In this document: one piece after another, positions 23,609 through 31,347 of the stretch | Layout: the number at the start of each line of letters is the position of its first letter | How positions within the stretch are numbered: the first letter of the stretch is position 1 | DNA from: Alphaproteobacteria bacterium | GTDB taxonomy: Bacteria; Pseudomonadota; Alphaproteobacteria; VGDZ01 | DNA: 44,798 bases | NCBI GenBank assembly: GCA_016869515.1 | Contig: VGDZ01000021.1 | Coordinates: 1-44,798 of the forward strand | Direction: 5' to 3' | Made by a program: the position numbers and the translations under genes | Notes under the pieces: model-generated | Databases searched by the model: none | The model's input: the letters and a program-made list of their open reading frames with translations, nothing else | Told to the model about the DNA's origin: nothing

Positions 23609-24361
23609 TCAGTGCCCCAGTATCTGGGCGAGGAAGGCACGCGTCCGCTCCTGCCGCGGAGCTTCGAAAAACGCCGAAGGCGGTGCGTCTTCGACGATCT
23701 CGCCGCCGTCCATGAACAGGATCCGGTCAGCGACCGCACGGGCGAAGCCCATCTCGTGGGTCACGACAATCATCGTGCGGCCCTCGCGCGCGATTTCGAT
23801 CATCGCGTCAAGGACCTCCCTGGTCATTTCGGGATCGAGGGCCGAGGTCGGCTCGTCGAAAAGGAGAATCTCGGGTTCCATGGCGAGCGCGCGGGCGATC
23901 GCGACACGCTGCTGCTGCCCCCCGGACAATTGCCCGGGATACTTGTCCGCCTGATCGAGAACATGCACGCGCGCGAGATAGCGCATAGCGCGCGCTTCGG
24001 CCTCGCCCCGCGAGAGGCCGAGCGCCGATTCCGGCGCGAAGGCCGCATTGCCGAGCGCCGTCAGATGCGGAAACAGGTTGAGGCTTTGGAAGACCATCGC
24101 CGTCTTGCGCCGCACGGCGCGGATGGCGCGCACGTCGCCGTCCAGATCGATGCCATCGACCGTAAGACGGCCTGAATCGATCGCTTCGAGCCGGTTGATG
24201 CAGCGGACCAGCGTCGACTTGCCCGACCCGGATGGCCCGCATATCACGATGCGCTCGCCCCGCCCGACGGACAGCGAGACGCCGTTCAAGGCGCGAAACC
24301 GGCCGAACGTCTTGTGGACGCCGTCGAAGGTCACGATGGGATTTGTGCCGGGAGTCGCCAT
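23609..24361 (-). CDS. aapP: Amino acid ABC transporter ATP-binding protein
   Basis: This 250-residue ATPase of the polar amino acid uptake class has Walker A GPSGSGKST (42-50), Q-loop FQSLNLFPHLT, signature LSGGQQQR, Walker B ILLFDEPTSALD and the switch histidine in VTHEMGFA. It matches AapP/GlnQ in length and motif wording. The start shares its A with the permease stop (TGATG). It would energise the two permeases encoded just upstream for import of an L-amino acid, plausibly a beta-hydroxy amino acid given the downstream aldolase. Confidence 0.94.
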   Translation of the reverse strand: MATPGTNPIVTFDGVHKTFGRFRALNGVSLSVGRGERIVICGPSGSGKSTLVRCINRLEAIDSGRLTVDGIDLDGDVRAIRAVRRKTAMVFQSLNLFPHLTALGNAAFAPESALGLSRGEAEARAMRYLARVHVLDQADKYPGQLSGGQQQRVAIARALAMEPEILLFDEPTSALDPEMTREVLDAMIEIAREGRTMIVVTHEMGFARAVADRILFMDGGEIVEDAPPSAFFEAPRQERTRAFLAQILGH

Positions 24362-25446
24362 CAATAGTTCCGTCCGGTCTTCATCTCGGTCTCGAGCTTC
24401 TGGCTGTATTGCGAAAGCGAGAAACAGAACAGAAAGTACAGAGCAGCGACGAAGAGATAAGCCTCGACGTAGAACCGCGTCCAGCGCGGATCCTCCAGCG
24501 CGGCCATCGTTCCGCCAAGCAAGTCCAACAGGCCGATGATCACCAGTACCGACGTATTCTTGAAGGCGCGGATCACGTCGTTCACAACGGCAGGAATCGC
24601 GATGCGCAGCGCCTGAGGCAGCACGATCTTGAGTGTGCGCTCCCAATAGCTCACGCCGAGGCTGTCGGCCGCCTCGTATTGGCTGTGGGGAACCGCCTGA
24701 AGACCGCCGCGAACCGACTCGGCCGTGTACGCGGCGAAGAAGATCAGCATCCCAACTTGGGCGCGCAGCAACTTGTCGAAATTCACCCCCGCCGGCATGA
24801 ACAGCGGGAACAGAAGCGCGGCCACGAAGAGGATATTCACTAGCGGTACGCCACGCACGGTCTCGATGAACCCGATCGACAGCGCGCGGACGACGGGCAG
24901 CCTGGATTGCCGGCCGAGCGCGAGCAGCACCGCAAGCGGAAATCCGCCGAGGACGGTGCCAAGGAATATCGCGAGCGTCAGCGGCAGCCCGCCCCAGAGG
25001 GACGTCGGCACGCGAGCGAGACCCGCGAAGCCGCCGAACTGAAGAACCATTGCGGCCGACAATCCCACGCCCCAGGCGATCAACAGCGCGCCCGACCACA
25101 GCCGGCGGACCGTCGACACGCCGACCAGCGTCAGGACGATCGCCATCATCGCGTAGCCGCGCCAATGCTGATCGAACGGGTATGTGCCGAACAACATCAC
25201 CCGATATTTTTCGCCGATCACCGCCCAGCAGGCGCCTCCGGCGGTCCGGCACACGGCCGGATCGGCCGTTCGCCAAACGCTATCGACGAGCGCCCAGCGC
25301 ACGAGGTCAGGCAAGGTCGCGGCGAGCGCCGCGAGGAGCGCCAGCGACATGAGCGACGACGGGATCGAACCGAAAAAATTCGCCCGGAGCCAAGCGAGGG
25401 GCCTCGCCGATCCGGCCGGGCGGATGGCCGCGTCGGTCGGTCCCAT
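24361..25446 (-). CDS. aapM: Amino acid ABC transporter permease, AapM type
   Basis: This 361-residue membrane protein has an N-terminal helix, a periplasmic segment containing CRTAGGACW (two cysteines, possibly paired), and a C-terminal permease core with the His/Glu/Gln transporter pattern (GFIETVRGVPLVNILFV and the coupling loop EAADSLGVSYWERTLKIVLP). The long N-terminal extension is the mark of AapM against shorter HisM/GlnP permeases. It starts 2 bases after the AapQ stop, in the fixed order AapJ-Q-M-P. Confidence 0.92.
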   Translation of the reverse strand: MGPTDAAIRPAGSARPLAWLRANFFGSIPSSLMSLALLAALAATLPDLVRWALVDSVWRTADPAVCRTAGGACWAVIGEKYRVMLFGTYPFDQHWRGYAMMAIVLTLVGVSTVRRLWSGALLIAWGVGLSAAMVLQFGGFAGLARVPTSLWGGLPLTLAIFLGTVLGGFPLAVLLALGRQSRLPVVRALSIGFIETVRGVPLVNILFVAALLFPLFMPAGVNFDKLLRAQVGMLIFFAAYTAESVRGGLQAVPHSQYEAADSLGVSYWERTLKIVLPQALRIAIPAVVNDVIRAFKNTSVLVIIGLLDLLGGTMAALEDPRWTRFYVEAYLFVAALYFLFCFSLSQYSQKLETEMKTGRNY

Positions 25447-25448
25447 CC

Positions 25449-26651
25449 TTAACGCTCCTTGATCGCGACGAGGCGATTGTAGAGGTTCATCGCCGCCGCG
25501 ATCGAAAAGCTGATGGCCAAATACACCAGCGACATCAGCAATAGGGCTTCGACGACATGCCCGGTCTGATTGAGGGTCGTGTTCGACACATTGACTAGGT
25601 CGGGATAGCCGATGGCGACCGCAAGCGAGCTACTCTTGGCCAGGCTCACATACTGGCCGGCGGCCGGCGGAACCATCACCCGCAGCGCCTGGGGAATTAC
25701 GACGAGGCGATAAATCTGCGCCTGGCGCAGGCCCAGCGAGCGCGCCGCGTCGACCTGTCCGCGATGCACCGCTTCGATGCCGCCGCGAACGATCTCGGCG
25801 ATGAAGGCGGCGGTGTAGAGCGAGAGTCCGAGGAACAGGGCCACGAATTCCGGCGACAACGTGGCGCCGCCGACGAAGTTCAGTCCGCGCAGCGCGGGGC
25901 GGTCGAGGGCGGTCGGCGCGCCGGCCAGCGCCCAGGCCAACACCGGCAAGCCCAGCAGAAGGGCCGCACACGCCCCGCCGATCGGCGGGGCGGTTCCGAT
26001 GCGCGCCCGGCGCGCGCGCGCCCAGCCGCGCAGGAGGTACGCCGCCAGGATCGCGACGAGGAAGGCAGCTCCGGCCCAGGCGTAGGCCGCGTCGGCGATC
26101 GGCCACGGGAGTTTGATGCCGCGGTTACTGACGAACACGTCGCCGCCGGGCGAAATCGCCTGGCGCGGCCCCGGCAGCCGCGTCATCACCGCATACCAGA
26201 ACACGATCTGGAGAAGCTGCGGCGTGTTGCGGAACAGCTCAACATAGGCTGCGGAGAGTTTCGCGGCACCGAGATTGCGCGACAGCCGCATGATGCCCAG
26301 GACGAACCCAAGCACTGTCGCGGCGACGATCGCCAGCAGCGACACCCGCAAGGTGTTGACGAGCCCTACCAGGAACGCGCGCAAGTAACTGTCGGACGGC
26401 TCGAAGCCCAGGAACAGGCTTTCGCCGATCCCGAACCCCGCCTCCTGCGAGAGATACCCGAAGCCCGAGGCGATCCCGCGCACGCGCAGCGCCTCGGCCG
26501 CGTTCGAAACGAAGAACGCGATCGCTCCCACCACGACGGCGAGCGCAAGCCCTTGCAAGACGACGTCGCGGACCCGCGTATCGTGGACGACCCACGCCAA
26601 TCCGGCCCGCGGCGAAGGGCCGGTTTGCGATCCGCGATCGGGTAAGCTCAC
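25449..26651 (-). CDS. aapQ: Amino acid ABC transporter permease, AapQ type
   Basis: This 400-residue permease starts at GTG 26651 behind GAGGCGGA. An N-terminal hydrophobic helix follows a short leader (VVLQGLALAVVVGAIAFFV). The protein has the AapQ-type first periplasmic segment, the block YVELFRNTPQLLQIVFWYAV and the coupling loop DAARSLGLRQAQIYRLVVIP. About eight helices are expected. It pairs with AapM. The gap to the binding-protein stop is 20 bases. Confidence 0.92.
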   Translation of the reverse strand: MSLPDRGSQTGPSPRAGLAWVVHDTRVRDVVLQGLALAVVVGAIAFFVSNAAEALRVRGIASGFGYLSQEAGFGIGESLFLGFEPSDSYLRAFLVGLVNTLRVSLLAIVAATVLGFVLGIMRLSRNLGAAKLSAAYVELFRNTPQLLQIVFWYAVMTRLPGPRQAISPGGDVFVSNRGIKLPWPIADAAYAWAGAAFLVAILAAYLLRGWARARRARIGTAPPIGGACAALLLGLPVLAWALAGAPTALDRPALRGLNFVGGATLSPEFVALFLGLSLYTAAFIAEIVRGGIEAVHRGQVDAARSLGLRQAQIYRLVVIPQALRVMVPPAAGQYVSLAKSSSLAVAIGYPDLVNVSNTTLNQTGHVVEALLLMSLVYLAISFSIAAAMNLYNRLVAIKER

Positions 26652-26671
26652 TCCGCCTCGCCTGGTCCCGC

Positions 26672-27706
26672 TCAATTGAACGGCGGCGAATACAGCAATC
26701 CGCCGCGCGTCCACAATTCGTTGAGCCCGCGCGGCAGCTTGAAGGCCGAGTTCGGGCCGAAGCTCCTGTCGTAGACCTCGCCGTAGTTTCCGACTTGCTT
26801 GATTGCGCGATAGGCCCATTGCTCGTCGAGCCCGAGCGCGCGGCCCAAGCCGGGCGTGACGCCCAACAGCCGGCGGATGTTCTGATCCTCGGATCGGAGC
26901 ATCTCGTCGACGTTTCGCGACGTTACGCCGGCCTCCTCGGCTTCAATCAACGCGTAGACGACCCAGGTCACGATGTCCTTCCATTGATTGTCGCCGTGAC
27001 GCACCACGGGACCCATCGGGTCCTTGGCGGCGACTTCGGGCAGGAAAACGTAGTCGTCCGGGTTGGCGGCGAAGATCGAGCGCTGCGAGGCGAGGCCGGT
27101 CGTCGTCTGCACGTTGACGTCGCAACGGCCGGAGAAAAAGGCTTGGGACAGTTCCTGCGGCTTGTCGATGACCACGGCGCGGTACGTCATCCGGTTCTGG
27201 CGGAAGACGTCGGCGACGACTTTCTCGGAGGTCGAGCCCGGCGCCACGCAGACCGTGGCACCATTGAGATCCTTGATGCTCTTAGCGCCCAACGAGCGCG
27301 CCACCATGAAGCCTTGGGCGTCGTAGAACGTGATCGGGCCGAAATCGAAGCCCATGCTCGTGTCGCGCAACAGCGTTTTGGTGACGTTGTTGGTCAGGAG
27401 ATCGACCTCGCCGGTCTGCAACGAAGGGAAGCGGCTCTGCGCGGTCGTCCGGACGAACTGCGTTTTGGCTGCGTCGCCGAGCACGGCGGCCGCGACGGCG
27501 CGGCAGGTGTCGATGTCGATACCGTTCCAGCGGCCCTGGCTATCGATGGCCGAGAAGCCGGCCCGTCCGCCATGGATGCCGCAGACGAGCGCGCCACGCT
27601 TCTTCACAGTCTCCATCGTCGCCGACTGGGCGTGGGATGGCGTGGCGTTGATGGCACCCATCAGCACAGCGGCCGAAAGGGCGATGGTCGAAAGTTTTGG
27701 GATCAT
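26672..27706 (-). CDS. aapJ: Amino acid ABC transporter substrate-binding protein, AapJ type
   Basis: This 344-residue periplasmic binding protein has a Sec signal (residues 1-26, cleavage near SHAQS). Typical blocks are LVCGIHGGRAGFSAIDSQG, GIDIDTCRAVAAAVLGD, FPSLQTGEVDLLTNNVT and a long C-terminal tail ending GGLLYSPPFN. All fit AapJ of the general L-amino acid system. A near-perfect AGGAGG ribosome-binding site lies 8 bases before ATG 27706 and overlaps the end of the regulator gene, implying strong translation. Ligand cannot be read from sequence. Confidence 0.93.
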   Translation of the reverse strand: MIPKLSTIALSAAVLMGAINATPSHAQSATMETVKKRGALVCGIHGGRAGFSAIDSQGRWNGIDIDTCRAVAAAVLGDAAKTQFVRTTAQSRFPSLQTGEVDLLTNNVTKTLLRDTSMGFDFGPITFYDAQGFMVARSLGAKSIKDLNGATVCVAPGSTSEKVVADVFRQNRMTYRAVVIDKPQELSQAFFSGRCDVNVQTTTGLASQRSIFAANPDDYVFLPEVAAKDPMGPVVRHGDNQWKDIVTWVVYALIEAEEAGVTSRNVDEMLRSEDQNIRRLLGVTPGLGRALGLDEQWAYRAIKQVGNYGEVYDRSFGPNSAFKLPRGLNELWTRGGLLYSPPFN

Positions 27707-27711
27707 TTCGA

Positions 27712-28419
27712 CTACCTCCTCGTTTGTTGCGTTGGACGGGAAAAGGTGGCGGCACCCGCGACCGCCGAAAGGTCGAGCCGGGCCCGCGCCTCGAGAACGC
27801 CGGCAAGATGCTCGACGATGCGCATTTGGGCGAGTGGCGCGTCGCCGTTTTCGATGGCGTCGAGAATCGCGAGATGCTCGATCAGGCTGCGCCGCGCCTG
27901 ACCGGCGCCCAGCGGGCGGCCCTCGCGCGCGGCCATGATCGGCAGCCGCAGCGCGTCGTAAGTCTGGAGCATGCGCTTGTTGCCCGTCGCCGCGACGATG
28001 GCGGAGTGGAAGTCCCAGCCCAGCCGATGCATCGCCGCGATCGAGCGCGCGTCGCTCTGTCCGAGATATCCCGCAAGACGCTTTCGAAATCCGAGGAGTT
28101 CCGGCGGCGCGCCGCGCTGGGCGACCAGCGACGCCGCCATGCTCTCGATGGCGAGCCGCACCTCGTAGATCTCGCGTACCTCGTCGAGCGAGGGCTGACG
28201 AAGGAACGTGCCGCGCATCGGCACGACGTCGAGCACACCTTCGCGGGCCAGACTCTTCAAAGCTTCGCGGACCGGCGTACGGCCGAAGCCGAGCCTATCC
28301 GCCATCGACCGCTCCGAAATCGGCGCGGCGGGATTGATCGCGCCGTCGGCGATCAGCCGGCGAATGCGCGCATAGGCCTCGTCGCGGTCGCTTCCGTCGA
28401 TCTGGCTCATCGTTGGCAT
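27712..28419 (-). CDS. GntR-family transcriptional regulator, FCD (FadR-like) type
   Basis: This protein is about 235 residues long. The N-terminal winged helix contains ISERSMADRLGFGRTPVREA followed by LAREGVLDVVPMRGTFL. The C-terminal FCD ligand-binding domain keeps the metal-site pattern: D and H in HRLGWDFHSAIV, H in SLIEHLAIL and H in MRIVEHLAG. An organic-acid or amino-acid effector is therefore likely. It is the first gene of the Aap/threonine aldolase operon (5 bases before aapJ) and presumably controls it. Start is uncertain between ATG 28419 and ATG 28410; neither has a strong ribosome-binding site. A long palindromic repeat lies 50 bases upstream. Confidence 0.9.
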   Translation of the reverse strand: MPTMSQIDGSDRDEAYARIRRLIADGAINPAAPISERSMADRLGFGRTPVREALKSLAREGVLDVVPMRGTFLRQPSLDEVREIYEVRLAIESMAASLVAQRGAPPELLGFRKRLAGYLGQSDARSIAAMHRLGWDFHSAIVAATGNKRMLQTYDALRLPIMAAREGRPLGAGQARRSLIEHLAILDAIENGDAPLAQMRIVEHLAGVLEARARLDLSAVAGAATFSRPTQQTRR

Positions 28420-28468
28420 GCCAGCACGGCGGGGCGGCCGAGTCAATCTACCGGCCGCGGCGAGGCAA

Positions 28469-28575
28469 CCCCTAGACCGCGATCGGTTCATAGGGAATCG
28501 CGGTCCAGAGCAGGATACGAGGGCATGATCGCTCTGTCTTGAACTCTATGGTTCAAGACAGATTGATCATGCCCT
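28469..28575. repeat. Long palindromic repeat, copy 3 (compound, inverted relative to copy 2)
   Basis: This is the reverse-complement arrangement of copy 2: a hairpin bounded by CTAGACCGCGATCGGTTC and GAATCGCGGTCC (28471-28506), then the AGGGCATGATC...GATCATGCCCT hairpin (about 28519-28575) around the loop TCTATG. It lacks the extra inner arm found in copy 2. The 305-base gap between the GntR gene and tRNA-Arg consists of this repeat plus about 150 bases (28576-28724) in which I see nothing recognisable. Confidence 0.85.
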
Positions 28576-28718
28576 AGCAGGTGAATGTGTCCGTTCTTAC
28601 AGCGGGCGCGAATTGCACCACCCAGGGCGCGCGCAATTCCGCGCCTTTCCGGCGATCTGGTAGCCCCGTGGTATCCCGAGACCTCCGGCCCGCAGCGCCA
28701 CCACATCTAACCCATTGA

Positions 28719-28731
28719 GGCGCATGGCGCG
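28719..28731. repeat. Candidate proximal attachment site at the tRNA-Arg 3' end
   Basis: GGCGCATGGCGCG overlaps the encoded CCA and the last acceptor-stem bases of tRNA-Arg, and is repeated exactly at 17596-17608 in the same orientation. The tRNA 3' end points towards the island, as expected for integration into a tRNA gene. Confidence 0.45.
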
Positions 28732-28801
28732 CCCGGAAGGATTCGAACCTCCGGCCCCCAGATTCGTAGTCTGGTGCTCTATCCAACTGAGCTACGGGCG
28801 C
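28725..28801 (-). tRNA. tRNA-Arg (anticodon ACG)
   Basis: A full 77-base cloverleaf is readable on the minus strand. The acceptor stem is GCGCCCG with CGGGCGC, the D arm GCTC...GAGC, the anticodon stem CCAGA/TCTGG around CTACGAA (anticodon ACG), the variable loop GGGCC and the T arm GGAGG-TTCGAAT-CCTTC. The discriminator is G, and CCA is encoded. It reads CGU and, with inosine, CGC and CGA codons. It lies at the right boundary of the island. Confidence 0.97.
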
Positions 28802-28893
28802 ATGCCAAGCGGGCGCGGGTCTATAACCCGAAGCCCGGACGCGATCAAGCGCGGCGACTGGCTTTGACTCGCGCCCTCGGGCAGAGTGCGCGC

Positions 28894-29652
28894 ATGAGCG
28901 AAACCAAGCCCGGCCGGCCGCTGGAGACCTTCGCCTGGATCGCGCTGATCGTGGCCGCGGTCGCGGCGGCGATGGTGGCGGCGGCCGGCCCGGCCTATCG
29001 TTTCGGCCTGATCTCGCTGCAAGCGGCCTTCGCCGAGATGCGCTCGGGCGCCTATGGCGCGGCCGGCGGCGGCGCGGTGGCCCTGATCGTCGCCGCGGTG
29101 GCGTATCTGCGCGGCGTCACGCGCGCCGCGCTGATTGCGGCGATCGCGGCCGCGATCGCGGGCCCCACGTTCTACCTGCCCTGGCAGTTCGGCCAGCGCG
29201 CGCAAGCGGTGCCGCCGATCCACGACATCTCGACCGATTTGGACGATCCGCCGCCCTGGGTGGCGCTGCGGGCGGCGCGCGAGGCCTCGCGCAACGGCGC
29301 CGGCCTGCCCGACGCCGACACCCGCGAACGCCAGCGCAAGGGCTATCCCGAGCTGGGTCCGGTGCATTTGGCGGTTTCGCCCGAGCGCGCCTTCGGCACC
29401 GCCGAAAGCGCGGCGCGTGCCATGGGCTGGAGCATCGCCGATTCCTCTTCCGCCGACGGCCGCATCGAGGCCGGCGCCGTCACCATCTGGTTCGGCTTCA
29501 CCGACGACATCGTCATCCGTGTCCGCGCCGAAGGGGACGGCAGCCGGGTCGACATCCGCTCGGCCTCGCGCATCGGCCGCAGCGACCTCGGCGCCAACGC
29601 GGCGCGGATCCGGGCCTATCGAGAACGGCTCGAACGCGCCGCGCGCGGCTGA
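28894..29652 (+). CDS. DUF1499 membrane-anchored protein
   Basis: This 252-residue protein has hydrophobic N-terminal segments (about 13-32, 56-70, 76-96) followed by a soluble domain with the DUF1499 opening VPPIHDISTDLDDPPPWVAL (about 107-126). The domain continues with an Asp/Arg-rich alpha/beta region (GWSIADSS..., IVIRVRAEGDGSRVDIRSAS). Function of the family is unknown. I chose ATG 28894 because the upstream open frame runs through the tRNA gene. It is monocistronic and converges with the phosphatase gene, with 7 bases between their stops and no visible terminator. Confidence 0.85.
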   Translation: MSETKPGRPLETFAWIALIVAAVAAAMVAAAGPAYRFGLISLQAAFAEMRSGAYGAAGGGAVALIVAAVAYLRGVTRAALIAAIAAAIAGPTFYLPWQFGQRAQAVPPIHDISTDLDDPPPWVALRAAREASRNGAGLPDADTRERQRKGYPELGPVHLAVSPERAFGTAESAARAMGWSIADSSSADGRIEAGAVTIWFGFTDDIVIRVRAEGDGSRVDIRSASRIGRSDLGANAARIRAYRERLERAARG

Positions 29653-29659
29653 ACCGGAG

Positions 29660-30499
29660 TTACGGCCCCGGCCAGGCGGTCAAGGCGCCGCGCTTGGCCT
29701 GGCGGCGATCGTCCTGCGATTTCTTGAAGTCGTGGCCGAACGGCGCCGATTCGAACGAGCCATAGGTCGGGTTGGCGACCACGATCCATTCCCGGCCCCA
29801 ACGCGCCTTGTGCTTTTCGAACACCGCCAGGCGCTCGGCCTCGCCGCCGCGATATTCGTCGGTGAAATCGCCGAAATTGTCGCCCATCATCAGCAGCACC
29901 CGATAGTCCTTGGCGATGTGGGCGCGGCGCGTGCCCTTGGCCGAGGTCCAGTCGGGACGCTCGCGCGCCATCAGGAAGGTGTCGACGTTGCCGCCCATCG
30001 GGAAGCCGAACTTGGCCATGTTGTCGCGCGTCGCCGGTTCTTCCTCGCCGGTGCGGTTCGAGACGTAGAACACCTTGACGCCCTTGGATTCGGCGTATTG
30101 GCAGAACTCGACCGCGCCCGGGATCGGCACCGAGGCGCGGGTGTTGACGAAGGCGTTCCAGGTCTTGGGATCGAAGCTGGTGTCCTTCATCACCATCCAG
30201 CCCTGATAGGCCGAGTTGTCCATCAGCGTCTCGTCGATGTCGAGGATCACCGCCGGCGGCAGCGAGCCGAAACCGCCCTTCTGCTCGTCGGGCGCCGCGG
30301 TCCAGTTCGGGTCCTTCAGCGCCTCGTCGAGCCGAAGCTTGGCCAGCGCGAAAGCGGTCAGCGCCGTGCCCTTGAACTCGACCGAACGCTGGGTCCACAG
30401 CGTGGCGTTGAGATTGTCGTTCTGCGGCACGCCCTGTGCCGCGACGCCTCCGGCCAGGCCAAGGCCGATCGCCAACGCCAATGCAATGATGCGAGTCAT
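29660..30499 (-). CDS. Secreted HAD-family acid phosphatase, e(P4)/class C type (putative 5'-nucleotidase)
   Basis: This 279-residue protein has a signal peptide (residues 1-21, ending GGVAAQ) without a lipobox cysteine, so it is probably soluble in the periplasm. The HAD nucleophile and acid are D87 and D89 in ILDIDETLMDNS. The segment LWTQRSVEFKGTALTAF and the late DNFGDF motif fit the e(P4)/class C family, whose members dephosphorylate nucleoside monophosphates and NMN. It is the last gene of the nucleoside operon, 14 bases after the oxygenase. The obvious inferred role is to turn external nucleotides into importable nucleosides. Confidence 0.88.
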   Translation of the reverse strand: MTRIIALALAIGLGLAGGVAAQGVPQNDNLNATLWTQRSVEFKGTALTAFALAKLRLDEALKDPNWTAAPDEQKGGFGSLPPAVILDIDETLMDNSAYQGWMVMKDTSFDPKTWNAFVNTRASVPIPGAVEFCQYAESKGVKVFYVSNRTGEEEPATRDNMAKFGFPMGGNVDTFLMARERPDWTSAKGTRRAHIAKDYRVLLMMGDNFGDFTDEYRGGEAERLAVFEKHKARWGREWIVVANPTYGSFESAPFGHDFKKSQDDRRQAKRGALTAWPGP

Positions 30500-30513
30500 A
30501 GGCTTTCCCTCCC

Positions 30514-31347
30514 TCATCCGATGCCCTCGCCCCGTGCCGCCCGGCCGGGGTAAGGCAGCCAATTGTCCTCCCGATAATGCGCCTGTTCGTCGACCAGGTG
30601 AAGGGCATAGGCAAGGCGCCGCCGGTTCGAGACATTGGTCGGGCTCATATGCGGCAGGTGCCCGTGCAGCGCGATCAGCGTGCCGCGGGGCGCTTCGAGT
30701 TCGATCGCCGCCGTGTCTGGCCATGGCCGGTCGCTCGTCTCTTCCATCGTCAACCGATCGCCAGCGCGCCGAAAGCGACGCCGCAGCGGGCCGCGATGCG
30801 CGCCGGGAATTGCACGCATGCAGCCATTGCTGCGATCGGCGTCCTCCAGCGCCAACCACAGCCCGATCACGCTCGACGGCTCGGTCGAGAGAAAGGTCGC
30901 GTCCTGATGCCAGTCGACTTCGCCGCCGATGCGCGGACCCTTGACGATGACCATGGACTGGATCGCCAGGGGTCTCGCCAGTCCCAGCGCCGCGGCATAG
31001 CGCATCCATCGCGTCTCGGACGAAAACGCAGCGAACTCCGGATCCAGCAGGTGCAGCGCGTGTCCGATCTTGTTGACGTTTTGGCCGTCGATCTCGGCAA
31101 ACAGGCGGACCTTGTCGCCGGACTCCCGGAACCAGGCATCGTCGGCATGGGATTGGCGCTTGGTGTCGAATACGGCGCGCGGCCGGTCCAGCGTCTCGAT
31201 CAGCCGTTCGGCGCGCCGGACCAGCGCCTCGCACTCGGCAGCGCTGGCAAAACCCTCGACGATCAGAAAACCGTCGCGCGCAAAGGCCTCGCGCATGGCG
31301 GCACCGGGACGACCGTCGACGGGCGGCCGAAACCGGGCCGGAATCAT
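30514..31347 (-). CDS. Phytanoyl-CoA dioxygenase (PhyH) family Fe(II)/2-oxoglutarate oxygenase
   Basis: This 277-residue double-stranded beta-helix oxygenase has metal ligands H147 and D149 in VDWHQDATFL and H233 in LPHMSPTN, followed by NRRRLAYALH carrying the 2-oxoglutarate-binding arginine. Family members hydroxylate diverse small molecules (acyl-CoAs, ectoine, natural products); substrate cannot be read. Its ATG overlaps the deoA stop by 4 bases and the phosphatase starts 14 bases after it, so it is firmly inside the nucleoside operon. By analogy with fungal Fe/2OG enzymes that oxidise deoxynucleosides or thymine, a nucleoside, base or sugar substrate is a reasonable hypothesis. I know of no assigned role for it in bacterial nucleoside salvage. 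Confidence 0.87.
   Translation of the reverse strand: MIPARFRPPVDGRPGAAMREAFARDGFLIVEGFASAAECEALVRRAERLIETLDRPRAVFDTKRQSHADDAWFRESGDKVRLFAEIDGQNVNKIGHALHLLDPEFAAFSSETRWMRYAAALGLARPLAIQSMVIVKGPRIGGEVDWHQDATFLSTEPSSVIGLWLALEDADRSNGCMRAIPGAHRGPLRRRFRRAGDRLTMEETSDRPWPDTAAIELEAPRGTLIALHGHLPHMSPTNVSNRRRLAYALHLVDEQAHYREDNWLPYPGRAARGEGIG

Larger units (their letters stand above)
17609..28718. mobile_element. Candidate genomic island bounded by tRNA-Arg
   Basis: About 11 kb lies between two 13-bp direct repeats, one of which is the tRNA-Arg(ACG) 3' end. The interval holds an integrase remnant next to the distal repeat, a second truncated gene, debris of two IS3-family elements and three long palindromic repeats. 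It also carries two metabolic modules: an aldolase/dehydrogenase pair, and an amino acid transporter/threonine aldolase/aminotransferase operon with its own GntR regulator. No intact integrase or transposase remains, so the island would now be immobile. Boundaries are inferred from the short repeat and from gene content. Confidence 0.5.

Noticed and set aside
18090-28575. Repeated palindromes as a possible CRISPR array.
   Set aside because: Only three copies, kilobases apart, with no regular spacers and no cas genes.
28774-28893. Upstream extension of the DUF1499 gene.
   Set aside because: It would run through the tRNA-Arg gene; the ATG at 28894 gives the natural N-terminus.
29653-29659. A terminator between the convergent DUF1499 and phosphatase genes.
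   Set aside because: The gap is 7 bases and I see no stem-loop with a T-run there.
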